DNA of 12,962 nucleotides from DATCVA01 sp036567205 (GCA_036567205.1 DATCVA010000356.1:1-12962); one strand, 5' to 3'; counted from the first letter of the stretch, positions 1-7,043 are shown. The notes: generated from the sequence alone by a model not told the origin. Translations and numbers: made by a program.

Positions 1-1247
1 TCCACGGCCTTATCGTACCCCTGAGGCTTCTGCTCTGGTTCCCCGACATAAGTTGCGAGCGCCCCGCGAAATGCCTGCTTGGCCTCGGCAAGCGAAATAC
101 GATCTTGCGGACGCTTAGGGCCCGCGATAGAGGGCACCACCGAGGACAAGTCCAGTTCAAGCCGCTCGGAATAACGCGGCTCGGCGTCAGGATCGTGCCA
201 CAGCCCCTGCACCCTGGCATAAGCTTCGACCAAAGCAATTTGCTGCTCCGAGCGGCCAGTGAGCCGCATGTAGCGCAAAGTTTCATCGTCGATCGGGAAA
301 ATAGAAATGGTTGAACCGTATTCGGGACTCATGTTGCCGATGGTCGCGCGGTTGGCCAAAGGCACTGCAGCTACTCCCGGACCATAGAACTCAACGAATT
401 TCCCAACCACATGATGCTTGCGAAGCATCTCGGTAATCGTAAGAACAAGGTCGGTGGCGGTTGTGCCCTCTGGCAACTGGCCGGTAAGTTTAAAGCCTAC
501 AACACGCGGAATCAGCATCGAAATAGGCTGTCCCAGCATGGCGGCTTCGGCCTCGATACCGCCCACCCCCCACGCCACGACACCTAAGCCATTGACCATG
601 GGAGTATGGGAATCTGTGCCCACGCAAGTATCGGGATAGGCGGACACGGTACCGCCGTCGTCCTGCGTGAAAACTACCCGTGACAAGTGTTCAAGATTGA
701 CCTGGTGCACGATTCCCGTTCCCGGCGGCACGACCTTGAAATCTTTAAAGGCATCTTGCCCCCAACGCAAAAACTGATAACGTTCAAGATTGCGCTGATA
801 TTCGATTTCGACGTTGCGCTCGAACGCGTTTTTCTGACCAAACACATCGACAATAACGGAGTGATCAATAACCAGCTCGACCGGCGCCAATGGATTGATT
901 CGTGCCGGATCACCCCCTAGCGCCTGCATGGCCTCGCGCATTGCGGCCAGATCCACAACCGCCGGCACGCCGGTAAAGTCCTGCAAAACAACCCGTGCGG
1001 GCGTAAAAGCAATTTCGCGATCGGGATTGGCGTCGGGGTTCCATCCGGCAAGCGCGCGGATATCGTCAGCCGTAACATCACTGCCGTCTTCGGTGCGAAG
1101 CAGGTTCTCGAGCAGAATTTTAAGACTGTAAGGAAGCGTTGCTACATCGAGCCCCTGGCCTTTCACCGCATCAAGCCGATGAATTTGATAAGACTGACTC
1201 CCTACCTCGAGCATACCTCGGGCACCAAAACTGTTGATGTTCTTCAT
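1..1247 (-). CDS. acnA: Aconitate hydratase AcnA, N-terminal part (cut by left window edge)
   Basis: Interconverts citrate and isocitrate in the TCA cycle; a cytoplasmic [4Fe-4S] enzyme. Translating the minus strand from the ATG at 1247 gives about 415 open codons to the window edge. They contain AcnA-family blocks: LKILLENLLR near residue 43, DFTGVPAVVDLAAMRE near 98, LVIDHSV, PPGTGIVHQVNLE, DTCVGTDSHTPM, GVGGIEAEAAMLGQP, LTGQLPEGTTATDLVL and GKFVEFYG. Full AcnA is about 900 residues, so under half is here, and the cluster-ligating cysteines lie beyond the edge. The start is supported by an AGGAGA ribosome site 8 bases upstream. The block after the NMSPEYG motif reads GSTISIFPID where E. coli AcnA, as I remember it, has GATCGFFPID; that cysteine is not a cluster ligand. 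Family identity (AcnA rather than AcnB or AcnD) is well supported by these blocks. Confidence 0.93.
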   Translation of the reverse strand, partial: MKNINSFGARGMLEVGSQSYQIHRLDAVKGQGLDVATLPYSLKILLENLLRTEDGSDVTADDIRALAGWNPDANPDREIAFTPARVVLQDFTGVPAVVDLAAMREAMQALGGDPARINPLAPVELVIDHSVIVDVFGQKNAFERNVEIEYQRNLERYQFLRWGQDAFKDFKVVPPGTGIVHQVNLEHLSRVVFTQDDGGTVSAYPDTCVGTDSHTPMVNGLGVVAWGVGGIEAEAAMLGQPISMLIPRVVGFKLTGQLPEGTTATDLVLTITEMLRKHHVVGKFVEFYGPGVAAVPLANRATIGNMSPEYGSTISIFPIDDETLRYMRLTGRSEQQIALVEAYARVQGLWHDPDAEPRYSERLELDLSSVVPSIAGPKRPQDRISLAEAKQAFRGALATYVGEPEQKPQGYDKAV

Positions 1248-1344
1248 CACGCGATCTCCTGTAAATGCGGGCCGCAACTCCCAAATAGTGCTGAACCATC
1301 TTACATCGTTATCGGCGCCGGGTCAGGTCATGCTTATCGTCCCA

Positions 1345-1373
1345 GGTGCTGCTCCGGGCCCCAAGGCAGCACC
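1345..1373. repeat. Inverted repeat between acnA and the receptor gene
   Basis: An 8-bp perfect stem (GGTGCTGC at 1345-1352, GCAGCACC at 1366-1373) with a 13-base loop. It lies 14 bp beyond the stop of the minus-strand receptor pseudogene. Its position fits a terminator for that gene, but no T-run follows on either strand, so a terminator function is only possible. Confidence 0.3.
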
Positions 1374-1386
1374 CCCTGCAGCACGG

Positions 1387-3073
1387 CTAATACTGCATGC
1401 GCAAACCCAACATTACTCGCCGGCCGGGCAACGGCGCGACGGCCGATATAAACGAAGCATGGTTAAACGCTTGCCGATCCAATAAGTTGGTAATACGTAA
1501 ATACATTGTATAGTCTGAATCGCCAGCTACCCCATCGTAAGCTACTGCGGCGTTCAGCATGTTGTAGCCCGGTGTTTCGCTTTCATAGTCCGCTAAACGA
1601 TCTTGCGTAAACACACGATAGGCTTCGATATTGCCCGACCAATTATGCCATTGTGTCTTTACGCGCACGCCCCCCCGGGCGCCTGGCATCCGGGGCAGAT
1701 TGCCAGCATCGCCTTCCAGCTTGCCACGTACCATATCGCCGAAAACCCCTACTGTTAAAGCCCGATTGAAACGATAGCTCGCCTCTGCCTCGACCCCGGT
1801 GAATTGAGCGTTTTGCTGTTTGTATTCAATCAGACGGAACTCTTCGTGCCGATCTAACGTGCCAGCGTAAATATAATTTTTTACCCGGTTGTGGAACACG
1901 CTTACAGAAAATCGTGCATCGCCGACATGCTTGCGCAGTGTCAAATCAATATTCTGCGACGTTTCCGGCTTAAGGTCGGTATTACCCAGTTCGTAGGTGT
2001 TTGTTGCCAGGTGGACTCCGTCCGCATATAGCTCTTGAGCCGTTGGCAAGCGCTGTGAACGCGACAACGACAACGCCAGCGAATACATAGGAGCGAAATC
2101 CCAGACTGCCGAACCTGACATCGATGTGCCATTAAAACGCGACTCAGACTGTCTGCTTTTTGCCGTGACAGATTGCCAATCCTGCCTTGCGCCCAGCTCG
2201 AATCGCCAACTATCCAGCCGATACTCCTCCAGTAAAAACAGGCCTGCATTTTTTGTCAGTGTTTTGGGCAAAAAACTTTCTTCGCCCAGAGCGCTGAAGT
2301 TACTATGCGAACCCTGCATACCTAAAACTCCGCGCCAGCCCGCAACGGGTTCGTGCTCGAACTCCAGGCGGGCATCGTAGCCACGATTCTTGAATGTGGT
2401 TGCCACCGATGAACCTTCAATTTCATCGTGTTTGTAATTGCTTAATCCGCCCCGCAACCGGATTTTCTTTATACCGGCAAACGGCTCTCGATACTCACCG
2501 CGCAAATCAATACGTTCAGTCTTAAGCCGCACATAAGGCGTGGCGTCATCAGGCGATTCATGATCGTGGCCATGCTCGCCCTCGTGTCCGGCAGCAGCTT
2601 GATCGTGGCCCCCGCAATGCAAATGACTCCCATGCGGATGGCACCCCTCATACTCGTGACTATGGCCGGGCAAGCATCGGCTCGCTGGTGATTACATGGT
2701 CGGGGGAAACTCCCGAAGCATCCATCAGCTCGGACCCATCGGACAGTATCTTGATCCGCGGCGCGCTTTGCCCGCGTATGACGGGGCGGCTGGCTCCCCC
2801 TCCGAACGTATCGGCATGGACGCCGGACATTCCATTCAAGGTGTCTCCGAGCGTTGCTTCGCGTCGAAAAATTAACGCTGCTCCATCCAGGGTATCAAGC
2901 GGCGCCGCCACAGCGTCGCGCTCTAACTTCAACGGATTAGCCGATACGGTAACAGCTTCGAGCAATTGCAACGGCGGCTCGTCCGGCCCCGACAGCATCA
3001 GGGGCTGAGCACCCAAAGCAGGACTAAAAATCACCGCCAACAGCGTAGCCAGCGGGCGAAACTCTAACAACAT
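1387..3073 (-). pseudogene. znuD: ZnuD-like TonB-dependent zinc receptor, broken by an out-of-frame internal deletion
   Basis: Outer-membrane zinc receptor family. The first open segment (3073 to 2660, 137 codons) carries a signal peptide (about residues 1-22), a TonB-box-like LEAVTVSANP and the first half of the plug (GASRPVIRGQSAPRIKILSDGSE). It then stops shortly after SEPMLA. The second segment (2673 to 1387, other frame) resumes at LPGHSHEYEGC, a His-rich extracellular loop (about 15 His in 40 residues). It runs on through the barrel: RLPTAQELYADGVHLATNTYELGN, IYAGTL, GYNMLN, LLDRQAFNHASF. Compared with Neisseria ZnuD from memory, about 110-130 residues are missing between these points, including the LRGP...LLYG plug motif and the first strands, and the frame is shifted. 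The two parts sum to ~565 codons against ~700 or more usual for the family. An AGGAAAG ribosome site precedes the ATG at 3073. Unless this is an assembly error the gene is non-functional. Confidence 0.85.
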
Positions 3074-3104
3074 TCTCTTTCCTTTGACGAATCGATTTGA
3101 ATAA

Positions 3105-3130
3105 AATTGTTATGTTATAACATAACAATT
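3105..3130. promoter_or_regulatory. Zur-box-like operator (perfect 26-bp palindrome)
   Basis: Two 13-base halves, AATTGTTATGTTA and TAACATAACAATT, form a perfect palindrome centred at 3117/3118, 32 bp upstream of the receptor start. The core GTTATNNTATAAC-type AT-rich dyad resembles proteobacterial Zur operators, and ZnuD receptors are known Zur-repressed genes. Assignment to Zur rather than Fur rests on the sequence form plus the zinc-receptor context; binding itself is inferred. Confidence 0.8.
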
Positions 3131-3198
3131 AAACGTCAGAAAAAGAAAAAACCAAGCCTGCAATAGCCATGCCGTGAAGCACTTTGCCAACACAATCA

Positions 3199-3230
3199 AG
3201 AACGCCGACTTCGCTGCCAGTCGGCGTTCT
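3199..3230 (-). terminator. Hairpin terminator after the LysR gene
   Basis: A perfect 12-bp stem (AGAACGCCGACT at 3199-3210, AGTCGGCGTTCT at 3219-3230) with an 8-base loop. It sits about 60 bp beyond the stop of the minus-strand LysR gene and before the receptor's operator. Read on the minus strand it is followed by a T-rich but interrupted stretch (TTGATTGTGTTGG). It would separate LysR transcripts from the receptor gene; how strongly it terminates is uncertain. Confidence 0.6.
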
Positions 3231-3290
3231 GTTTACCGCAGTATTTCCCTGGTCGCTCGTACCAGGATTTTGCTTACAGCCAAATACAGA

Positions 3291-4232
3291 TCACAAGTCC
3301 GTGTCGCCCGCTTTTGTCGTAAGTTGGTGTTTGTCCAAAACCTCTGGAACAGGAGCCGGCCCGCCGCCGCCCACCGCTTCCAGAAAGGTGTCGATTACGC
3401 GTTTTCGCGAATCGCGGCGCAAGATGGCATACACGTCGGCCTGGCCGACTGCCCGGGCCAGATGACATACCGCGACCACACCTTCAAACCGGACGCAGAC
3501 CGAAGCCGGAACCAGCGCAACCCCCAGGCCTGCGGCGACAAGGTTTAATTGCGCGGGAATCTCCGCCACCGACTGTGCTTCACGCGGAACGAACCCGGCT
3601 TGCATGCAGGCATCGTACATCCGCTGCGCATAGGCCGACGTGCCTCGCCTCAGCAAAACAAAAGCCTCGGATGCCAGCGCTTCAAGGGGCAGTTTCCGGC
3701 GGCCGGCAAAGCGATGTGCGACTGGCAACGCCACAACTACCGGATCTTTCCAAAGAGGTACGCTACGCAAAATCTCGTCGCTAACGACTACTCTGGAAAT
3801 ACTTAGATCAATACGGCGTTCGCGCAAAGCTTCAATCTGGTCCGCCGGATACATTTCATGCAGCACGACCGCCACGTCGGGAACCAAGCTGGCGTAACGA
3901 GCAATAACACCCGGCAACGGCCCCATAAAATGCGAGCCCGACAGCCCCACCTCTATCCGTCCGGCCAAACCGCGGTCTACGGCCAGCACACGTTCTGAAG
4001 CGTCCCGAAGGCGTTGCTGGACCGCACGCACATCGTGCAAAAAGGTATGGCCCGCTTCAGTCAGCACAACCCGGCGGCTGGTGCGATCAAACAATTGGAC
4101 CCCAAGCTCGCGCTCCAGTTGCGCAATTTGCAGACTAAGCGGCGGCTGAGAAATGTGAAGACGTGTTGCGGCGCGCGTGAAATTGAGTTCTTCGGCGAGC
4201 ACAACAAAGTAACGTAATTGGCGCAGTTCCAT
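3291..4232 (-). CDS. LysR-family transcriptional regulator, divergent from the maleate isomerase gene
   Basis: A 313-residue LysR-type regulator of normal length. The N-terminal winged helix-turn-helix is clear (MELRQLRYFVVLAEELNF, then AATRLHISQPPLSLQIAQLERELGVQLFDR, residues ~1-52), followed by an effector-binding domain with the usual late LVAAGLGVALVPAS block near residue 240. The ATG at 4232 is chosen because MELRQLRYF is the standard family beginning; an in-frame TTG at 4259 would add nine residues. No strong ribosome site precedes either. It is divergent from maiA with a 262-bp shared intergenic region, the classic arrangement for a LysR activator of the neighbouring gene. Its inducer is not readable from the sequence; maleate or a pathway intermediate is a guess. 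The N-terminal domain resembles CatR/BenM-type aromatic-catabolism regulators, which fits the context but is not decisive. Confidence 0.92.
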   Translation of the reverse strand: MELRQLRYFVVLAEELNFTRAATRLHISQPPLSLQIAQLERELGVQLFDRTSRRVVLTEAGHTFLHDVRAVQQRLRDASERVLAVDRGLAGRIEVGLSGSHFMGPLPGVIARYASLVPDVAVVLHEMYPADQIEALRERRIDLSISRVVVSDEILRSVPLWKDPVVVALPVAHRFAGRRKLPLEALASEAFVLLRRGTSAYAQRMYDACMQAGFVPREAQSVAEIPAQLNLVAAGLGVALVPASVCVRFEGVVAVCHLARAVGQADVYAILRRDSRKRVIDTFLEAVGGGGPAPVPEVLDKHQLTTKAGDTDL

Positions 4233-4272
4233 GGCAGATCTATTTGCTAAACATATCAATCTAGATAAATAC

Positions 4273-4288
4273 GATATTGGAATATATC
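4273..4288. promoter_or_regulatory. Candidate LysR-type operator dyad
   Basis: GATAT-N6-ATATC lies about 40 bp upstream of the LysR start, inside the AT-rich intergenic region shared with maiA. LysR proteins commonly bind interrupted AT-rich dyads in such regions. The arms are only 5 bp in AT-rich DNA, so chance is a real alternative. Confidence 0.25.
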
Positions 4289-4436
4289 AAATTGCGCAGA
4301 TAGAATCCTAATGAAATAACGTTCAAGACGTAAAAATACAGCTATTTATTATCGCAGCCCTAATGACCGCACTCTCATTTACCGCAACTGTGTGAACGAT
4401 CATTTCCTAGCTTCTTTCTTTTATCAGCCGGTCCGC

Positions 4437-4459
4437 ATGCCATCCATAATGAATGGCAT
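4437..4459. repeat. Inverted repeat upstream of maiA
   Basis: ATGCCAT (4437-4443) and ATGGCAT (4453-4459) form a 7-bp inverted repeat with a 9-base spacer, ending 35 bp before the maiA start codon. It could be a protein-binding dyad or a hairpin in the maiA leader. No function can be assigned. Confidence 0.3.
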
Positions 4460-4494
4460 CCGAACGGCCTAGCTCATTACTACGGAGTCCAGCC

Positions 4495-5259
4495 ATGTCC
4501 ACTGCCACACCCCGAACCTATCGTGTCGGTCAAATCGTTCCCAGCTCGAACACCACCATGGAAACCGAAATACCGGCCATGCTGCGCCTGCGTGAAACGA
4601 TTTTGCCCGAACGCTTCACCTATCACTCCAGCCGTATGCGCATGAAGAAAGTCACTGCGGAAGAATTGGCGTTGATGGATAAAGAATCCGACCGCTGCGC
4701 TCTGGAGCTATCGGACGCCCGCATGGATGTAATGGGTTATGCCTGCCTTGTAGCCATTATGAGTCAGGGCAAGGGCTATCACAGAGTCTCTGAAGAACGC
4801 TTGCACGCCGCAACAGTATCCAACGGCGCAGGCGCTCCCATCGTTTCAAGCGCTGGCGCGCTCGTAGAGGGATTGCACGCCATCGGGGCACGCAAAGTTG
4901 CCGTCTTGACCCCCTATATGAAGCCTCTGACCCGCATGGTCGTGGACTACATTGAAAATGAAGGCATAGAGGTACTGGACAGTTTGTCACTGGAAATCGC
5001 CGACAACCTGGCCGTTGGCGCACAAGACGCGCTGGCGCCGGCCGAGCACGTACGACGTCTGAATACCAGCGGCGTTGACGCGGTGGTATTGTCGGCCTGC
5101 GTGCAAATGCCGTCCCTGGCTTCGGTGCAGCTTGTGGAAGACAGGCTTGGCATCCCGGTGGTAACCGCGGCGGTCGCCACTGCTCACCGCATGCTGAAAG
5201 TTCTGAACCTGGAAACGCGCGTCCCGCAGGCCGGCACATTATTGTCAGGACGCTATTAA
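4495..5259 (+). CDS. maiA: Maleate cis-trans isomerase (MaiA/NicE/PicG type)
   Basis: Cytoplasmic enzyme of the Asp/Glu racemase superfamily converting maleate to fumarate, the last step of the nicotinate and picolinate routes through 2,5-dihydroxypyridine. The product has 254 residues, typical for maleate isomerases. It shows the N-terminal VPSSNTTMETE substrate-binding block, a first catalytic cysteine at Cys84 (MGYACLVAIMSQG) and a second at Cys202 (VVLSACVQMPSL). The 118-residue spacing equals the Cys76/Cys194 and Cys82/Cys200 pairs I remember for characterised maleate isomerases. The ATG at 4495 is chosen over an upstream in-frame GTG/ATG-like start because GGAG lies 7 bases before it and the family N-terminus begins here. 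The gene stands alone, divergent from the LysR gene. In strain JQ135 the isomerase gene is, as I recall, not part of the named pic cluster, so close linkage here is a local feature. It could also be called an arylmalonate decarboxylase-like protein, but the two-cysteine pattern and context favour the isomerase. Confidence 0.9.
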   Translation: MSTATPRTYRVGQIVPSSNTTMETEIPAMLRLRETILPERFTYHSSRMRMKKVTAEELALMDKESDRCALELSDARMDVMGYACLVAIMSQGKGYHRVSEERLHAATVSNGAGAPIVSSAGALVEGLHAIGARKVAVLTPYMKPLTRMVVDYIENEGIEVLDSLSLEIADNLAVGAQDALAPAEHVRRLNTSGVDAVVLSACVQMPSLASVQLVEDRLGIPVVTAAVATAHRMLKVLNLETRVPQAGTLLSGRY

Positions 5260-5373
5260 CCATATCGTGACAGCCCGCCCTTGATGAAAGATTTTCGGCC
5301 AGGTCCAGGCGCCCTTCCGGATTTATCTTAATCGCCAGGCGCGGGCCAAAAACGACTCTTGAAACTGTGGAGC

Positions 5374-5409
5374 GTGCTGAAACCCGGGGGTAAGTCGCCG
5401 GGTCAGCAC
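5374..5409. repeat. Long hairpin between maiA and picR1
   Basis: GTGCTG-AA-ACCCGG (5374-5387) pairs with CCGGGT-CAGCAC (5398-5409): 12 base pairs with a two-base bulge and a 10-base loop. It lies about 115 bp after the maiA stop. There is no T-run on the plus side, so a factor-independent terminator for maiA is not clear. A structured transcript end is the best guess. Confidence 0.4.
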
Positions 5410-5517
5410 CGCCAACGGACCGGCCTGGCATATCCCCCCAGACAGTTCCACAGCTTGCGTCAAACTCAGCGATGACAAGGCCCTGCGACATAATTAGAAA
5501 GATATCGCATCAATGGC

Positions 5518-5546
5518 TACAATGATCTGTGTACTGAGCAATTAGG
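5518..5546 (+). promoter_or_regulatory. Candidate picR1 promoter -10 and operator motif shared with picC
   Basis: TACAAT at 5518-5523 matches five of six bases of the sigma-70 -10 box; the -35 is poor (TTAGAA at 5494-5499, 18-base spacing). Just downstream, TACTGAGCAATTAGG (5532-5546) closely matches TACTGACAATTA upstream of picC (7097-7108). A shared site near both start points fits a MarR repressor operator, with autoregulation of picR1. This is inference from two sites only. Confidence 0.35.
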
Positions 5547-5574
5547 CTCTTCTACCAAATAGGCATATGCCAAC

Positions 5575-6123
5575 ATGAGCGAGACTACGATTCCCCTGAC
5601 CAGGGCCGGCCGGAATGACGAACTAAAAATGAACGATGTCGTGGTGACCGATGAGGAGTTTGATCCGATCAATCAAGGACTGTGGTCAAGGCCCGGTTTC
5701 CTGGTACGTCGGCTCCATCAGGTTCATTACTCCATATTTTTTGAGGAATGCAAAGAAGAAAACATCACCCCCGTTCAATACGGAATATTAACGGTGCTAT
5801 CGCGCAGCCCATGGCTGGACCAAACTGCGATTGGATTTGAACTTGGCCTTGACCGCACGACGTCGGCCGACGTCATTAAACGTTTAGAGGAAAAAGGACT
5901 GCTTGAACGTCGTATCAACCGGCGTGATCGCCGATCGAGGCAGGCGGCAGTAACATCCGAGGGTTTGCGCGTAATGAGACTGCTGCAAAATGGAATGGCG
6001 CAAGCACAGAAGCGCCTCTTGCAACCCCTTTCGCCGCAAAATCAGAAAATATTCCTGAAACTGTTGTCGGAACTGGTCGAGGCAAATAACCAGTACGGCC
6101 GGGCAAAGCTAACAGCCATATAA
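5575..6123 (+). CDS. picR: MarR-family regulator, first of two tandem PicR-like copies
   Basis: A 182-residue MarR-family winged-helix regulator. After a variable N-terminal ~26 residues comes FDPINQGLWSRPGFLVRRLH, the dimerisation helices, then NITPVQYGILTVL. The helix-turn-helix follows (DQTAIGFELGLDRTTSADVIKRLEEKGLLERR, about residues 82-113), then the wing with the DRRSRQAAVT motif typical of the family. The C-terminal LSELVEANNQYGR helix completes the dimer domain. It lies upstream of the picC operon, where JQ135 carries picR, a MarR repressor of picolinate catabolism. A second copy follows 143 bp downstream with only about 32 differences over 154 aligned residues (hand count). Which copy is the functional PicR orthologue cannot be told. 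The likely role is repression of the pic operons, relieved by a pathway intermediate such as 6-hydroxypicolinate. A perfect GGCATATGCC palindrome lies just before the start codon; no strong ribosome site is visible. Confidence 0.88.
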   Translation: MSETTIPLTRAGRNDELKMNDVVVTDEEFDPINQGLWSRPGFLVRRLHQVHYSIFFEECKEENITPVQYGILTVLSRSPWLDQTAIGFELGLDRTTSADVIKRLEEKGLLERRINRRDRRSRQAAVTSEGLRVMRLLQNGMAQAQKRLLQPLSPQNQKIFLKLLSELVEANNQYGRAKLTAI

Positions 6124-6126
6124 GTA

Positions 6127-6139
6127 AGATATGATATCT
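6127..6139. promoter_or_regulatory. Palindrome between the two MarR genes
   Basis: AGATAT-G-ATATCT is a perfect 13-bp dyad starting 4 bp after the picR1 stop. A second dyad, TTGTT-T-AACAA, lies at 6168-6178, and a -10-like TATGAT at 6205-6210. Either dyad could be a MarR operator controlling picR2, but both are short and AT-rich. Confidence 0.25.
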
Positions 6140-6266
6140 GAAAAGCCTTCAACGCCACGCTCAGACCTTGTTTAACAATTTCATAAATTCCCTGCCGTAG
6201 TGAATATGATTTTAGGGTGTGGCACTAAGCCGCCTGTGCATCCAGTTTAATGGGAACCCTAGCAAC

Positions 6267-6800
6267 ATGACCGACACGACAAAACACAAAGCCAAAGTGG
6301 AACAGGCTGCGGAACTATCAACAGATGGTGACCCCTTCGATCCAATCAGCGGCGGCTTGTGGTCGCGCCCCGGTTTTTTGATACGGCGGCTCAACCAGAT
6401 TCATTACGCCTTGTTTTTCGAGGAATGCAAGGGAGAAAACATTACCCCCGTCCAGTATGGAATCCTGACGGTAATATCAAACAACCCATGGCTGGATCAA
6501 ACAGCCATCGGCCATGAACTAGGGCTGGACCGCACAACCGCTGCCGATGTACTTAAACGCCTGGAAGAAAAGGGATTGCTTGAACGCCGTATAAACCCGC
6601 AAGACCGCCGCTCCAGGCAGGCTGCCATTACACCGGCAGGTTTACGAGTAAAAAAACTCTTGCAAGACGGTATGGCGCAGTCTCAAAAACGCCTTCTTCA
6701 ACCCTTGTCGCCAAGTAATCAAAAGCTGTTCATGTCCCTGCTGTTAGAACTGGTTGAAGCTAATAACCAGTACGGGCGAACGGTACTGCGCGCCATGTAG
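6267..6800 (+). CDS. picR: MarR-family regulator, second tandem PicR-like copy
   Basis: A 177-residue paralogue of the preceding MarR gene. From FDPISGGLWSRPGFLIRRLN to the C-terminus it aligns without gaps to copy 1: identical NITPVQYGILTV, PWLDQTAIG, ELGLDRTT, KRLEEKGLLERRIN and LVEANNQYGR blocks, with most changes conservative (V/I, I/L, R/K). The N-terminal tails (MTDTTKHKAKVEQAAELSTD here) differ completely. The ATG at 6267 is preferred over the upstream in-frame start at 6219 because the extra 16 residues have no family counterpart; the ribosome site is weak. It is the copy nearest to picC, the position picR occupies in JQ135, so it may be the ancestral regulator. Both wings keep the DRRSRQAA DNA-contact motif, and the recognition helices differ only at a few places (F/H, S/A, I/L), so overlapping operators are likely. 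The effector pockets may differ. Confidence 0.88.
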   Translation: MTDTTKHKAKVEQAAELSTDGDPFDPISGGLWSRPGFLIRRLNQIHYALFFEECKGENITPVQYGILTVISNNPWLDQTAIGHELGLDRTTAADVLKRLEEKGLLERRINPQDRRSRQAAITPAGLRVKKLLQDGMAQSQKRLLQPLSPSNQKLFMSLLLELVEANNQYGRTVLRAM

Positions 6801-6896
6801 TCATAGCGCGCATATCTGCTGGCCATAGCGCCCCCCTCTGCTGGCGCGGGACTTCAACGCTTCAAAAGTGCCATATCGTCGCGCTTAAGGAGAAGA

Positions 6897-7001
6897 ATGA
6901 TCGCGGCAATAGCGGTTCGTTCGTTGGCTCCATCTGCAGGAAAACGCCTTCCGCCCATGGCATTCCGGACATTGTCAGCACACCCACATAATCTCCTTTA
7001 A
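6897..7001 (+). CDS. Possible 34-residue small reading frame upstream of picC
   Basis: AAGGAG (6887-6892) precedes an ATG at 6897 by four bases, opening a frame of 34 codons (begins MIAAIAVRSLAPS, ends AHPHNLL). No homology is recognised. It is closer to the picR2 stop than to the picC promoter, so it would be transcribed with picR2 if at all. The ribosome-site spacing is short and the frame may be chance. Confidence 0.15.
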   Translation: MIAAIAVRSLAPSAGKRLPPMAFRTLSAHPHNLL

Positions 7002-7043
7002 AACCAATGAAATCAACCATCTTCCCTTAGAGCCGGTGGTGTC

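Larger units (their letters stand above)
5260..5574. other. 315-bp region without a recognisable intact gene
   Basis: Between maiA and the first MarR gene no intact gene is seen. It holds a long hairpin (5374-5409), a -10-like TACAAT (5518-5523), a motif shared with the picC promoter (5532-5546) and a perfect GGCATATGCC palindrome (5562-5571) just before the picR1 start. On the minus strand one frame reads LSLTQAVELSGGICQAGPLAVL, faintly like the C-terminal part of a crotonase-family enzyme, but it soon meets a stop and lacks upstream sequence. A gene relic is possible but unproven. Confidence 0.5.

Noticed and set aside
674..913. A 79-codon minus-strand frame in the acnA region
   Set aside because: It is in a different frame from the continuous aconitase translation, which is well supported by family blocks.
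1345..1373. Strong factor-independent terminator between acnA and the receptor
   Set aside because: The 8-bp stem lacks a T-run on either strand, so it is kept only as an inverted repeat.
4757..5491. A 244-codon open frame on the minus strand
   Set aside because: Two thirds of it is antisense to the clear maleate isomerase gene and its sequence has no family features; only the part outside maiA is mentioned as a possible relic.
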